From Lachnospiraceae bacterium (GTDB lineage Bacteria; Bacillota; Clostridia; Lachnospirales; Lachnospiraceae), in assembly GCA_029008875.1 (NCBI GenBank), contig JAQXJP010000007.1, positions 1-64,000 on the forward strand: a stretch of 64,000 nucleotides of DNA. Reading direction: 5' to 3'. The position numbers and the translations under genes were made by a program. The notes beneath the pieces were generated by a model. It saw only the letters and a program-made list of their open reading frames with translations, was not told the DNA's origin and did not search any database. This document shows positions 54,340 to 62,877 of this stretch, one piece after another. The stretch's first letter is position 1. Every line of letters begins with the position of its first letter.

Positions 54340-55587
54340 TCATTTTTCGCTTCCCTGTTCCAGCGCCCTTACCCGCTTCATCCGAAGCAGGCCAACCGCC
54401 ACGACACCCAGTAGAATGCCCGACACCTGTATGATTCGCGCGGCGCCTCTTCCCACTCCTATTCCGCTGACATTTCCCGCCAGATCAGCCAGAAGCCCGG
54501 AGAAGCCGTAGGCGAACACATAACCCAGTTGGGACAAAAATCCGATAAATCCCCAGGCTCTTCCCAGCAGATTTTCCGGGATATTGGCCCTCACCAGATA
54601 ATCCAGGCAACTGTTGGCAAAGGGGAGCATGGCAAAGAATGCGAATCCGAAAACACAAATCAGATATATGTTTTCCCAAATTCCGAAAGCGAACATAAAA
54701 ACTCCCGCCAGGGCAAGGGCGATGCATAAAACTCTGCTGTAGTTTTTGCGAATGCCGCGCATTCCCAGAATTAAACTTGATACCAGCATGCCGCAGGCGC
54801 ACACTGTCTCTCCGATTCCAAGAGTTTTGGCATCCACAAAAGATAGGAGGAGCGGTTCCGCAAGCACCTGAAAGACTCCCAGGAACAATGTCATCAGTGC
54901 CGATACCATAATCAGCACAAATACCCCTCTTCTTGTGTGAACGGCTCTCCATCCCTCCTGCAGACTCCTGAAAAAAGATTCACCCACCGGATTCTTCCCG
55001 GTCTCAATCCCATGTCTGACAACCGCGGTGGAGATCACCGTCAGCACGAAAGTCCCCATGTCAATGAGCAATAGAAGCGTCACATCTCTGACCGCGAGAA
55101 GCATTCCCGCAAGAATCGGGGAAATCAGATATCTGGCGCTCCCCGCAAGGCTCACCAGGCCGCTGGCCTTGGAAAACTCCTCCTTCGTCAACAGATCCGA
55201 CACCGTTGCGCGGTAGGCCGGCTCCAACAATGAGGAAAAGACGGAGCTGACAAATACCCCGATGCAGATTTGCGCCAGAGAAGCGCCTCCACGCAGCATG
55301 CACAACAGGATATACCCGATCCCCAGTGCAGAGCATCCGTCCCCCAGCATCATGAGGAGTCTCCTGTCGTAGCGGTCCGCCAGCACTCCCGCCGGCACAC
55401 TCAGCAGAAGCGTCGGAAGAAAGCCCAGCAGCGTTACAAGGGCCATACCCGTTGCACTTCCCGTCTGCTGAAACACATAGACACCCAGGCCAAAGCTTGT
55501 CAAGCCTCCTCCGATGGAGGAAACCAGTTCTCCCGACCACAGAAGAAGAAATTTTCGAAATCCCCTTGTCATCTTATTTGTATTCAT
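54340..55587 (-). CDS. MFS efflux transporter (macrolide-efflux type)
   Basis: 415 aa with 12 predicted helices. MFS signatures: GVLADRYDRR near 66 in loop 2-3 and an RNIPENLLGRAWGF-like motif in the second half. It resembles MefA-like drug exporters. It lies downstream of TetR and the response regulator; the operator at 55606-55622 lies just upstream. Confidence 0.88.
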   Translation of the reverse strand: MNTNKMTRGFRKFLLLWSGELVSSIGGGLTSFGLGVYVFQQTGSATGMALVTLLGFLPTLLLSVPAGVLADRYDRRLLMMLGDGCSALGIGYILLCMLRGGASLAQICIGVFVSSVFSSLLEPAYRATVSDLLTKEEFSKASGLVSLAGSARYLISPILAGMLLAVRDVTLLLLIDMGTFVLTVISTAVVRHGIETGKNPVGESFFRSLQEGWRAVHTRRGVFVLIMVSALMTLFLGVFQVLAEPLLLSFVDAKTLGIGETVCACGMLVSSLILGMRGIRKNYSRVLCIALALAGVFMFAFGIWENIYLICVFGFAFFAMLPFANSCLDYLVRANIPENLLGRAWGFIGFLSQLGYVFAYGFSGLLADLAGNVSGIGVGRGAARIIQVSGILLGVVAVGLLRMKRVRALEQGSEK

Positions 55588-55605
55588 AATTCTACTCCTT
55601 TACTG

Positions 55606-55622
55606 ACCGACTATCTGTCGGT
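55606..55622. promoter_or_regulatory. TetR-type operator
   Basis: ACCGAC-TATCT-GTCGGT inside TGACCGAC...GTCGGTTGA, a typical TetR-family operator shape, in the 70-bp gap between tetR and the MFS gene. Confidence 0.75.
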
Positions 55623-55657
55623 TGATGTGAAAAATAAAAAGAACATGGCTGCTCTTT

Positions 55658-56302
55658 TTATTTGGTATCCGTGAAAGTTCCGTAAAAAATTGGGAGAAGC
55701 GTCTCCGTCAAGGCCCCTTCCTCTGTTCCGAGAATCCTCTCCGTATTGAAAATAAATCCGGCGATTTTCTGCTGGAGAACATCCTGGGAATGACCCGCCA
55801 AAGTGTCAAAAGCGGTATTGGCATAAAGCATAATCATCTCCGCCGCCTCAGCCGGGTAATCCGTGTGAAAAATCCCCTGGGCAATTCCATCATGCAGAAT
55901 TACCACAATGATTGGATTTACTCTGGAAAGCAGCTGTTCCTGCATTTTCTGGTGCATGAGAGCGTTCTGGGGCCGATGCACCTGCTCCATAATCATGTGC
56001 CCCACCTCATTCTCAACATTGAGCGCCCGGATGGTTTTTTGGATCCTCTCCAACACCGGCGCGGAGTGATCCCCGGCAATTTTCTCCGCCCTGGCGGTGG
56101 TCTGCTCCACAATGCGCTCGATCATGGCATCCAGGATATCTTCCTTGGACTTGAAATGATAGTACAAGGTTCCCCGCGCAATGCCGATTTCGCTTAAGAT
56201 GTCATTGGTGCTGGTGTGATCAAATCCCTTTGTGCAAAACAGTCTCTCCGCCACATCCAAAATCTCATTTTTTCGCTCTTGCGCATCCTTAACGATTCTC
56301 AT
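55658..56302 (-). CDS. TetR/AcrR-family regulator
   Basis: 214 aa. The N-terminal helix-turn-helix is typical (ILDVAERLFCTKGFDHTSTN, ARGTLYYHFKSKEDIL); the rest is the ligand-binding part. It is the likely repressor of the MFS exporter. It starts 15 nt after the response regulator stop. Confidence 0.92.
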   Translation of the reverse strand: MRIVKDAQERKNEILDVAERLFCTKGFDHTSTNDILSEIGIARGTLYYHFKSKEDILDAMIERIVEQTTARAEKIAGDHSAPVLERIQKTIRALNVENEVGHMIMEQVHRPQNALMHQKMQEQLLSRVNPIIVVILHDGIAQGIFHTDYPAEAAEMIMLYANTAFDTLAGHSQDVLQQKIAGFIFNTERILGTEEGALTETLLPIFYGTFTDTK

Positions 56303-56317
56303 CTCACATGCACTCCG

Positions 56318-56680
56318 CTACTGTGCCGATAAGCACATCTGAATCGCAGCGCGGATATCCTCCAAATTGAAGGGCTTTGCAATGCAGGTAACCGCGCCCT
56401 TCGCCTTGGCCTCCTCCATGATGGTCTGCATTCCCGCAATGGCAGAACAGATTACAACTTTGGCATTGGAATCCATCTTTTTCAGTTTTTCCAGGACATC
56501 CAGCCCGTTATCATCCATGATAATATCCAGAAAAACCACATCCGGTTTTTCCTTCTCGTATATCTCCAGCAATTCCTCGCCGGAGTTGGCGCCGATCACC
56601 GTGTGTCCCAGTTCCTCCACCAGCTCTCCCAGCATTTCGCGGATCAAACTGGCATCATCCGTTATCACTATTTTGGCCAT
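56318..56680 (-). CDS. CheY-like single-domain response regulator
   Basis: 120 aa, only a receiver domain. Acidic pocket IVITDDASL (D8/D9), phospho-acceptor D52 in VFLDIIMDDNG, and Lys in CIAKPFN near 103. No output domain. No histidine kinase is adjacent. It may be part of a transcription unit with tetR and the MFS gene. Confidence 0.92.
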   Translation of the reverse strand: MAKIVITDDASLIREMLGELVEELGHTVIGANSGEELLEIYEKEKPDVVFLDIIMDDNGLDVLEKLKKMDSNAKVVICSAIAGMQTIMEEAKAKGAVTCIAKPFNLEDIRAAIQMCLSAQ

Positions 56681-56779
56681 ATTTTCTTCCCTTCTTCAGC
56701 ATCTGCCACCACTCTACGAGATTATTTTCGCAGAGGTTCTGTGTCCCATTATATGCCAAAAAATATGGGTTCGTCAAAC

Positions 56780-57472
56780 TCATTTGTTTCTCTTTTTATA
56801 TATTGCAAAAAAGAAAATTAGAATCAGCAGAATATTGCACGCCAATATGCATCCGGTTTCCCCGGTGATTCTTAGGTTATGCAAATCCGATATCAACAAA
56901 AAAAGCTGTTGCGTGAAAATGTATTTCGCCAACTTGCCTATGGTGTCGTTGAACATGGAAAGCATGGGCAAAAATGCCAACACCAGCATAATGGGAACCG
57001 TGATGGACGTCGCCATCATTTGGTTTTTGCTGAACACTCCCGCAGTGGCTCCCAACAGGAAGGAACAGCAATGGCCCACAAACATTACCAGCAGAAACAG
57101 AAGTAAGTCCTTTCCGCCGTATCCGCCTGCAATTCCCATGACCAGGGAACCCACCATGCAGATGCTTACTACATAGATTGCATTTCCCATCAGATATTCC
57201 CCAGCCCTCACATTGCACATCTGAAGTACCCGCAGGGTATTCTTTTCCTTTTCCTCCGAGATGATTGCAGCCGCGCTGGTAAGAGGAGCCATGCCCACAT
57301 ACATGATTGCAAACAGATTCGTGAAAAAGTGCCGGGGCAAATCCTGTATGCTTACGGCATTTTCCATAATGATTGTCAAAAGCGGAAACATCAGAAACTG
57401 AATGAGAATGGTTTTATTTTTCACGGTATCCTTGATCTGTTTCCACAAAATAGCCCTGATATGATTCGTCAT
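56780..57472 (-). CDS. ABC-2-type exporter permease
   Basis: 230 aa with six hydrophobic segments and the ABC-2 membrane-type pattern (ISEEKEKNTLRVLQMCNVRAGEYLM near residues 71-95 in the loop). It overlaps the stop of the truncated ABC ATPase by 4 nt (ATGA), so it was made with a full ATPase originally. The gene itself looks intact, but its partner is broken. Confidence 0.86.
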   Translation of the reverse strand: MTNHIRAILWKQIKDTVKNKTILIQFLMFPLLTIIMENAVSIQDLPRHFFTNLFAIMYVGMAPLTSAAAIISEEKEKNTLRVLQMCNVRAGEYLMGNAIYVVSICMVGSLVMGIAGGYGGKDLLLFLLVMFVGHCCSFLLGATAGVFSKNQMMATSITVPIMLVLAFLPMLSMFNDTIGKLAKYIFTQQLFLLISDLHNLRITGETGCILACNILLILIFFFAIYKKRNK

Positions 57473-57785
57473 TTTTCCAACTTCCTTCCGGTTAATTCCA
57501 TAAAAATTGTTTCCAGGTTCGGTTCTGAGGAATGTATGGTCTCCACCTCATCCCGCAGGAAAAACTCACAAATTCTCTCCCCGCAGGAACGATCATGCTC
57601 CAGTAGGACTTCCTCCCCGTTTTTCAGGCGAATATGTATTTTTTTCTGGTGATTGTAGCGCCTGCAAATCTCATCCGGTGCCCCAAACTCAACGATTTTT
57701 CCCTCGTTCAGGAGCGCAATATGGTCGCAGAGTTTCTCCGCCTCATACATGTTGTGGGTGGTGAGAAAAATGGTGGCCCCCCCCC
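57469..57785 (-). pseudogene. ABC ATPase remnant (C-terminal part only)
   Basis: Only the last 105 or so residues are left, from just before the H-loop (TIFLTTHNMYEAEKLCDHIA) to the C-terminus; Walker A, signature and Walker B are gone. The break lies at a run of 9 G (minus strand, 57777-57785) next to a DUF3021-like remnant in another frame. It cannot hydrolyse ATP, so the permease downstream has no local motor. Confidence 0.85.
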
Positions 57786-57895
57786 TGCGCTGCTTCCCCG
57801 AAGCAACAGCCCAAAACACAAATGTTCAGGATGGAGACTCCCCAGACAATCAGTATCTGTGCCAGATAGTCAAATATGGTATCTTTTCCGTTCAT
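57743..57895 (-). pseudogene. DUF3021-like membrane protein remnant
   Basis: ATG at 57895 directly follows the LytTR stop. It reads MNGKDTIFDYLAQILIVWGV then SILNICVLGC, the first helices of a DUF3021-type protein, before running into the G9 tract and the ABC remnant in a different frame; a stop follows at 57743. DUF3021 genes normally follow LytTR genes. The family call is moderate; the truncation is clear. Confidence 0.65.
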
Positions 57896-58208
57896 TTATA
57901 TTACCCCCATTCTCTTCTTGATCTCATCCGCATATTGTCTGGACATCATAATCTGTTCCCCGTTCTCCAGAGTCAGACGGAGCTTTCTCTCCACATCATT
58001 TCTTATGGATTTGATGAATTTCAGGTGAACCAGACAGAACTTGCTCACCCGCCAACAGATAATTCTCGTTTTCCTTTGTGACAGCCAGCTGCTGATTCAT
58101 CATCTGCAGCATCGCAACCATATTTTCAACGTCCGGTGTCACCAGCTTGCAACTGATTTTTATCTCGGTGTCATCCAACTTCTCATCTACATTTACCGTA
58201 ATTTTCAC
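57896..58208 (-). pseudogene. LytTR-domain regulator, internally deleted and frameshifted
   Basis: From GTG 58208 (AGGAGG upstream) the frame reads MKITVNVDEKLDDTEIKISC to NENYLL, the N-terminal part of a small LytTR protein. It then jumps to another frame that reads VSKFCLVHLKFIKSIRNDVE to SRQYADEIKKRMGVI and TAA, the end of the LytTR domain. About 40-45 residues of the middle are missing with a frameshift, so it is a pseudogene. These proteins are usually about 147 aa and control the following DUF3021 and ABC genes. Confidence 0.88.
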
Positions 58209-58270
58209 GCCAAACACCTCCTGCTTGAGAGTGTATCATAAATTCTTTTTTACACAACGCATCACCGCGC

Positions 58271-58299
58271 AAGTTGCCGTTTCCGGCACATAAGTTGCC
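58271..58299. promoter_or_regulatory. Paired LytTR-type direct repeats
   Basis: AAGTTGCC at 58271-58278 and again at 58292-58299, 21 bp apart. LytTR proteins such as AgrA bind two 9-bp direct repeats at this spacing. It lies about 65-90 bp upstream of the LytTR pseudogene. Confidence 0.65.
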
Positions 58300-58300
58300 A

Positions 58301-58339
58301 AAAAATCCCCGGGACCTCGCATGGAGGTTCCGGGGATTT
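58301..58339 (-). terminator. Intrinsic terminator of the GNAT gene
   Basis: The minus-strand transcript forms AAATCCCCGG... / CCGGGGATTT with one mismatch, followed by TTTTT. It lies 23 nt after the GNAT gene stop. Confidence 0.9.
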
Positions 58340-58361
58340 CCGTCTTTTCATATTCTGATTC

Positions 58362-58877
58362 CTAATCCGCTAAAATCGCATACACGTAGGTATCCTGCCA
58401 CATAGGTTGCCCCTGTTCATCCTTGAAGAAGAACACATTCTGCCGGAACTCCGCCTCTCTGGTAAAATGCAATTTTTCCAACAGCATCCATGAGCAGGTA
58501 TTTCTGGGATCGCACTCCGCAATAATCCGATGAACCCCCTGGGAAAAAGCCTCCTCCATCACTGCCTGAATCGCTTCACTGGCGTATCCTTGTCTCTGAT
58601 AATTTTTATTGACAATGTACCCCACTTCCCTCGCCATAAAATCCCGCTTACCCAGATACACATTCCCAATTACTTTTCCGGTTTCCTTCTGTTCCATGGC
58701 ATAGAATTCCTCGCTCCCCAGTCGGTACTGCAGATGCTCTGTCCCGTTTTCATAAGTAATCCCCGGGTATGCCTCGAATTGCTCCTCTCTTCTCTGTGAC
58801 AGAAATTCGTACAAATCATCATAGTCCCTCTGTTCAAATCCCCGCAGAATCAACCGGGCTGTCTCTATCTTTTTCAT
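58362..58877 (-). CDS. GNAT-family N-acetyltransferase (RimJ/RimL-like)
   Basis: 171 aa. It starts with the GNAT opening IETARLILRGFEQRDYDDL and has the acetyl-CoA loop QRQGYASEA near 96 and NTCSWMLLEKLHF near 127. RimJ/RimL-like enzymes acetylate protein N-termini, antibiotics or small molecules; the substrate is not predictable. Start 58877 has AGGGG upstream. Confidence 0.9.
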   Translation of the reverse strand: MKKIETARLILRGFEQRDYDDLYEFLSQRREEQFEAYPGITYENGTEHLQYRLGSEEFYAMEQKETGKVIGNVYLGKRDFMAREVGYIVNKNYQRQGYASEAIQAVMEEAFSQGVHRIIAECDPRNTCSWMLLEKLHFTREAEFRQNVFFFKDEQGQPMWQDTYVYAILAD

Positions 58878-59017
58878 AACCAATCCCCTTTTCCAAATAA
58901 CATGTCTTCATTTTAGCCATTCCCCGGAGTGAGGTCAACTGTTACCCCGGCATACAGGCTTGCAATGTATGAAAAATAATGTTACCACTCCCTGGCTTAC
59001 CACAAGATAATCCTTTT

Positions 59018-59115
59018 TTACGGTTACATTTTACTTTCGCCGGCATATAACCGTAACCGGTAGCCTTTCCTTACGGTTATAATTTTCTATTGACATTTCC
59101 CGAAATATAACCGTA
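59018..59115 (+). promoter_or_regulatory. Four TTACGGTTATA-type boxes upstream of the ABC operon
   Basis: Boxes in alternating orientation: TTACGGTTAC (59018-59027), TATAACCGTAA (59046-59056), TTACGGTTATA (59071-59081), TATAACCGTAG (59105-59115). The second and third form a large inverted repeat. A TTGACA at 59090-59095 lies between the last two. The regulator is unknown. Confidence 0.75.
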
Positions 59116-59349
59116 GTCATCCTGCTTAACATGCGATTAGTCAGACATCTCGACCTGATTTTCGGAGTTAGATTAAGCTATGCGGCAGTAGGAACCCTTT
59201 TCCGAAAAGGGATTTTGGGGAAAAAAGCGATATAACCCTGCGGAAGGTATTGCTTGTTACCCAGCGTTATATGTTATATTGGCAGAGTAGGTGATTACAA
59301 AAACACCAAAAACTTTGCCGCCGGAAAAGGCGACGGATTGGAGATGAAA
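59116..59349 (+). other. Long leader of the ABC exporter operon
   Basis: About 230 nt between the last box and the ATPase start. It holds a CCCTTTT / AAAAGGG hairpin near 59198-59213 and a GCCGCC / GGCGAC-type hairpin near 59320. No known riboswitch or T-box consensus is seen. Confidence 0.5.
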
Positions 59350-60066
59350 ATGTTAGAGATTAAAAACTACACCAAAATTTACGGAAAAGACAAAGTTGCC
59401 GCCGATCACGTCAACCTGACGGTGCAAGACGGGGACATCTTCGGGTTTATCGGTCACAACGGAGCCGGAAAAAGTACCACCATCCGCGCTGTTGTGGGTG
59501 TCATGGATTTTGATGAGGGGGATATCTTGATCGACGGTCACTCTGTCAAGAAAGAGCCCCTGGAGTGTAAAAAGATTACCGCATATATTCCGGACAATCC
59601 GGATTTGTACGAACACCTCACTGGAATCCAGTATCTGAATTTTATAGCGGATGTATTCCAGATCACCGCCGACGAGCGGGAGTCTTCCATCAAAAAGTAT
59701 GCCGATTTATTTGAGATCACGGAAGCGCTTGGCAGCTTGATTTCCTCTTACTCACACGGCATGAAGCAAAAGCTGGCTATCATATCCGCCATTATTCGCA
59801 AACCCAAGCTGATGGTTCTCGACGAGCCCTTCGTGGGGCTGGATCCAAAGGCTTCCCTGACGCTCAAGAATATCATGCACGAGATGTGCGAAAACGGCTG
59901 CGCGATTTTCTTCTCCACCCATGTGCTGGAGGTGGCACAGAAGTTGTGCAATAAAATCGCAATTATCAAGCAGGGCAAGATTATCGCATCCGGTGCGATG
60001 GAGGAGCTGATTGGTGACAAATCACTAGAAGACATCTTCATGGAGGTTGTGGAACATGAGAATTAA
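59350..60066 (+). CDS. ABC transporter ATP-binding protein
   Basis: 238 aa. Walker A GHNGAGKST near 37, signature YSHGMKQKL (divergent LSGGQ), Walker B LMVLDEPFVGLDP, H-loop FFSTHVLE. Start 59350 has GGAG 6 nt upstream; an ATG at 59344 lies too close to the ribosome site. It overlaps the permease gene by 11 nt. Confidence 0.94.
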   Translation: MLEIKNYTKIYGKDKVAADHVNLTVQDGDIFGFIGHNGAGKSTTIRAVVGVMDFDEGDILIDGHSVKKEPLECKKITAYIPDNPDLYEHLTGIQYLNFIADVFQITADERESSIKKYADLFEITEALGSLISSYSHGMKQKLAIISAIIRKPKLMVLDEPFVGLDPKASLTLKNIMHEMCENGCAIFFSTHVLEVAQKLCNKIAIIKQGKIIASGAMEELIGDKSLEDIFMEVVEHEN

Positions 60067-61639
60067 ACTGTTGTTAAAAACCCTGCTGACCTCCACCAGC
60101 AGCCGCAATATCTTAAAATATGAAACGGATTCCAAGAAGAGAAAAAACGTGATCAACGAACTTGCAGGAAAAGGGATTCTCTACTTTTTCCTGATGGGAT
60201 ATCTCATCTTAACTGCGTATGGTTACGGCTACATGAGCTTGACAGAGCAGCTTCCTCTGTTGAATGCGATTGTCATCAGCGTCATGGTTTTCATTTTTGC
60301 CCTGATGAAGGTAAACGGTTACCTGTTTGCATTTAAGGATTACGACATGTTGATGTCCCTGCCATTCTCCGTCCGGGAGATTGTATCCTCCAAATTTCTG
60401 TACATGTATGTCAAGGACCTGCCCTGGGTTATGAGCGTGTCCGTGGCTCTGGAGATCGGTTACGGCATCCTGGAAAAACCGTTTTTTACCACTTACATAC
60501 TGTGGACGTTGTTGAGCCTTCTGCTCCCCATTATCCCGCTGATTGCCGCAACCATTCTCGGGACTCTGGCGGCAGCTATCGGTTCCCGCTTCCGATTTAA
60601 GAAAGCCTTTCAGAGTATATTGATTTTTGCTTTTCTCATTCTCTGCGTGGGCGCGGGATTCTTTTCCGATCGGATTGCTCAAACCGCGGAGATGAACGAG
60701 ATTATCACAGACGCCACCGCGGCCCTGCGTCCAATTGCCACCTACTACCCGCCCACTGCCTGGTTTCGCGATGGGGTTTTGCATGGGGATATTCCCAGTA
60801 TCTTGCTACTGATTGGAGTTTCCTTTGTGACCTTTGAGATTACTTTTTTGATTGTCAGCCGGTTTTACAGGCAGGTCAATTCCCGTCTGATGACGTCCGC
60901 CACAGCCAAAAAATATACCATGAGCCACCTGAAAACGAAATCCGCGGAACGCAGCATTGCCGCCAACGAATTCCGGCGACTCATTCACTCCACCGTATAC
61001 CTCACCAACATCGGATTCGGCGTGGTATTGGTGGTGGTGCTATCCGTTGCTGCCCTGTTCGTGAATATCGATCAGGTAATTCAATCCATGTTTCCCGGAG
61101 TTCCGTTTACCAAAGAGTTCCTGTTGCCCGGAATCCCTCTTTTTGTCTATTTCTTTGTAGGAATGGTGTCCTCCGGCTGCTGCACTCCTTCCCTGGAGGG
61201 CAAGAGCAACTGGATCCTCCAGAGCCTTCCTCTGGAAAACAGAACAATCTATCGGGGTAAGATGCTGTTCAACATGCTCCTGTTTGCCCCCGCCGGAATC
61301 CTGGGTTGTCTCTGCCTCGGCATCAAATTCGGCGGTAATTTCCTGTGCATTCTGGCACTTGTGTTGTGCGAAATTGCTCTCTGCGCTTTTTCCACCACTT
61401 GGGGCATGGTTTGCGGAATCAAATTCCGCAAGTTGGAGTGGACCAACGAGATTGAGGTGGTAAAACAAGGAAGTGCTATTGCCATCTACCTGTTCCCAAA
61501 CATGCTTGTGACCATGCTGCTCCTCGCATTGTTCATCGGTCTGGGGCAGCTTACCGGCCCCATCCTAAGCAACCTGGTTCTCGCACTTTTCGCATCCGTT
61601 TTGGCATTTCTGTGCTACCACAAGGTCATCCGGATGTGA
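60056..61639 (+). CDS. Large ABC exporter permease
   Basis: 527 aa with about 12-14 hydrophobic segments; a long-form ABC exporter permease. It begins MRIKLLLKTLLTSTSSRNIL, and a YDMLMSLPFSVREIVSSKFL segment near residue 100 is typical of this class. Start 60056 has GGAGG upstream and overlaps the ATPase gene by 11 nt. Substrate unknown. Confidence 0.85.
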   Translation: MRIKLLLKTLLTSTSSRNILKYETDSKKRKNVINELAGKGILYFFLMGYLILTAYGYGYMSLTEQLPLLNAIVISVMVFIFALMKVNGYLFAFKDYDMLMSLPFSVREIVSSKFLYMYVKDLPWVMSVSVALEIGYGILEKPFFTTYILWTLLSLLLPIIPLIAATILGTLAAAIGSRFRFKKAFQSILIFAFLILCVGAGFFSDRIAQTAEMNEIITDATAALRPIATYYPPTAWFRDGVLHGDIPSILLLIGVSFVTFEITFLIVSRFYRQVNSRLMTSATAKKYTMSHLKTKSAERSIAANEFRRLIHSTVYLTNIGFGVVLVVVLSVAALFVNIDQVIQSMFPGVPFTKEFLLPGIPLFVYFFVGMVSSGCCTPSLEGKSNWILQSLPLENRTIYRGKMLFNMLLFAPAGILGCLCLGIKFGGNFLCILALVLCEIALCAFSTTWGMVCGIKFRKLEWTNEIEVVKQGSAIAIYLFPNMLVTMLLLALFIGLGQLTGPILSNLVLALFASVLAFLCYHKVIRM

Positions 61640-61699
61640 CATGTGAAGTAAAGGAAGCTATTAAGGAAATCGAAAAGAATATAATAAAGGAGTACAGCG

Positions 61700-61742
61700 A
61701 AAAACGCCCAAAGGTTTATAAAACCATTCGGGCGTTTTTTCT
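61700..61742 (+). terminator. Intrinsic terminator of the ABC operon
   Basis: AAAACGCCC / GGGCGTTTTTT with inner GGTTT / AAACC pairing, about 60 nt after the permease stop. Confidence 0.88.
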
Positions 61743-61776
61743 TTTGGTCTGGAATTTTTTCTCAAGTTGCGAGAGT

Positions 61777-62102
61777 TTACTCCGGGGTATCCGCAACCAC
61801 TCTTCACTTTCTATACCCCGCTGATTTCTTTTCTCGGGGTATATACAACCACTCTTCACTTTCTGTACCCCGCTGATTTCTTTTCTCGGGGTATATACAA
61901 CCACTCTTCGCTTTCTGTACCCCGCTTACCTCTTTTCCCCGGGGTATATACAACGACGGTTCGCCTTCTGTACCCCGCTTGCCTCTTTTTCCGGGGTATA
62001 TACAACGACGGTTCGCCTTCTGTACCCCACTTGCCTTTTTTCCCGGGGTACATACAACCACTCTTCACTTTCTATACCCCGCTGATTTCTTTCCAAGCGA
62101 TT
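61777..62102. repeat. Tandem palindromic repeat array 2, 52-bp period
   Basis: Five complete cores (CCCC at 61816, 61868, 61920, 61973, 62025) with partial cores at both ends (61777-61793 and 62075-62102). The period is 52-53 bp. Each core is TACCCCG, 14-nt pyrimidine-rich loop, CGGGGTA (28 nt), then a 24-nt segment shared within the array (starting TATACAAC). The last core has lost its right arm and ends at the PHP gene's stop codon. Core and period match array 1. Confidence 0.94.
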
Positions 62103-62867
62103 CTATTCCCCAATATCTAACTTCTCAATCACGTTCAGCCCAAGTTCCCTTGCCATCTGCTCACTTTTCTCCACTGCCCAATCCACCAATGCATCCGTGG
62201 AATGGCAATCTGCGCCGATTATGACACGAATATCTGTCTTGGCAACTTCCTTCCAAAATGACATGGCGGGATAGCTTGTCTTCTCCCTCCGAAGTCCATT
62301 GGCATTCCACTCGAGAATATAGTCATGCTTCACGCAGTCGTTCAGAATGAGGTCAAATGCCCTTGCCATGTGGATGTCCTGCTCAAAATCATTGACGAAA
62401 AACAGGTCCGGGTGGGCCCAGTACGCAAAATAGCCGGTGGACATCCCCTCCAGGGATGATTCCACATATTTTATGATGTCCTCCGTGCAGTGCATGTCAT
62501 TGTAGACATTGGCACAGGCAAAATCACCTGCGCGGTAAAAATGCTGACCGAGAATCAGATAATCAAATCCCTGCTTCGTCAAAAGGCGCTCATAGTATTT
62601 GTCATAGTCCGGAAAATACTCCCCTTCCGCTCCCAGAAAAATGCGTAAGGAATCTTTGTATGTATCCTTCAGTCGATTGGTTTCCTGCACATATTCTCCC
62701 AACTGTTCATATCTCATGCGCATTCCAAATCCATCCCCCGGGAACGGCAGATGATCCGACATCCCCAGCTCCGTAAACTCAAGTTCCATGGCCCTGCGCA
62801 CGTATTCCTCCAGGTTTCCTCCTGCATGACCGCACAGTTCATTATGTGTATGGTAATTTGTCCTCAT
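62103..62867 (-). CDS. PHP-domain phosphatase (histidinol-phosphatase HisJ/HisK-like)
   Basis: 254 aa with the PHP metal-binding motifs: NYHTHNELCGHAG at residues 4-16, GMSDHLPFP near 35, GAEGEYFPDY near 79, LGQHFY near 106, AHPDLFF near 152, and IIGADCHS near 217. HisK-type enzymes dephosphorylate histidinol phosphate in Firmicutes; other phosphoesters are possible. No his operon is adjacent. Its stop abuts repeat array 2. Confidence 0.88.
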   Translation of the reverse strand: MRTNYHTHNELCGHAGGNLEEYVRRAMELEFTELGMSDHLPFPGDGFGMRMRYEQLGEYVQETNRLKDTYKDSLRIFLGAEGEYFPDYDKYYERLLTKQGFDYLILGQHFYRAGDFACANVYNDMHCTEDIIKYVESSLEGMSTGYFAYWAHPDLFFVNDFEQDIHMARAFDLILNDCVKHDYILEWNANGLRREKTSYPAMSFWKEVAKTDIRVIIGADCHSTDALVDWAVEKSEQMARELGLNVIEKLDIGE

Positions 62868-62877
62868 TTTTCCCCCA

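Noticed and set aside
57996-58217. Intact 73-aa LytTR-like gene
   Set aside because: It stops in the middle of the domain and the rest continues in another frame, so it is treated as part of the LytTR pseudogene.
59131-59235. 34-codon open frame in the ABC operon leader
   Set aside because: Starts with ATG but has no ribosome site and no composition supporting a leader peptide.
59281-59349. Second THF riboswitch
   Set aside because: GGCAGAGTAG occurs here, but the other required blocks (GCGTGAAGTG, CATCCCGCTG) are missing.
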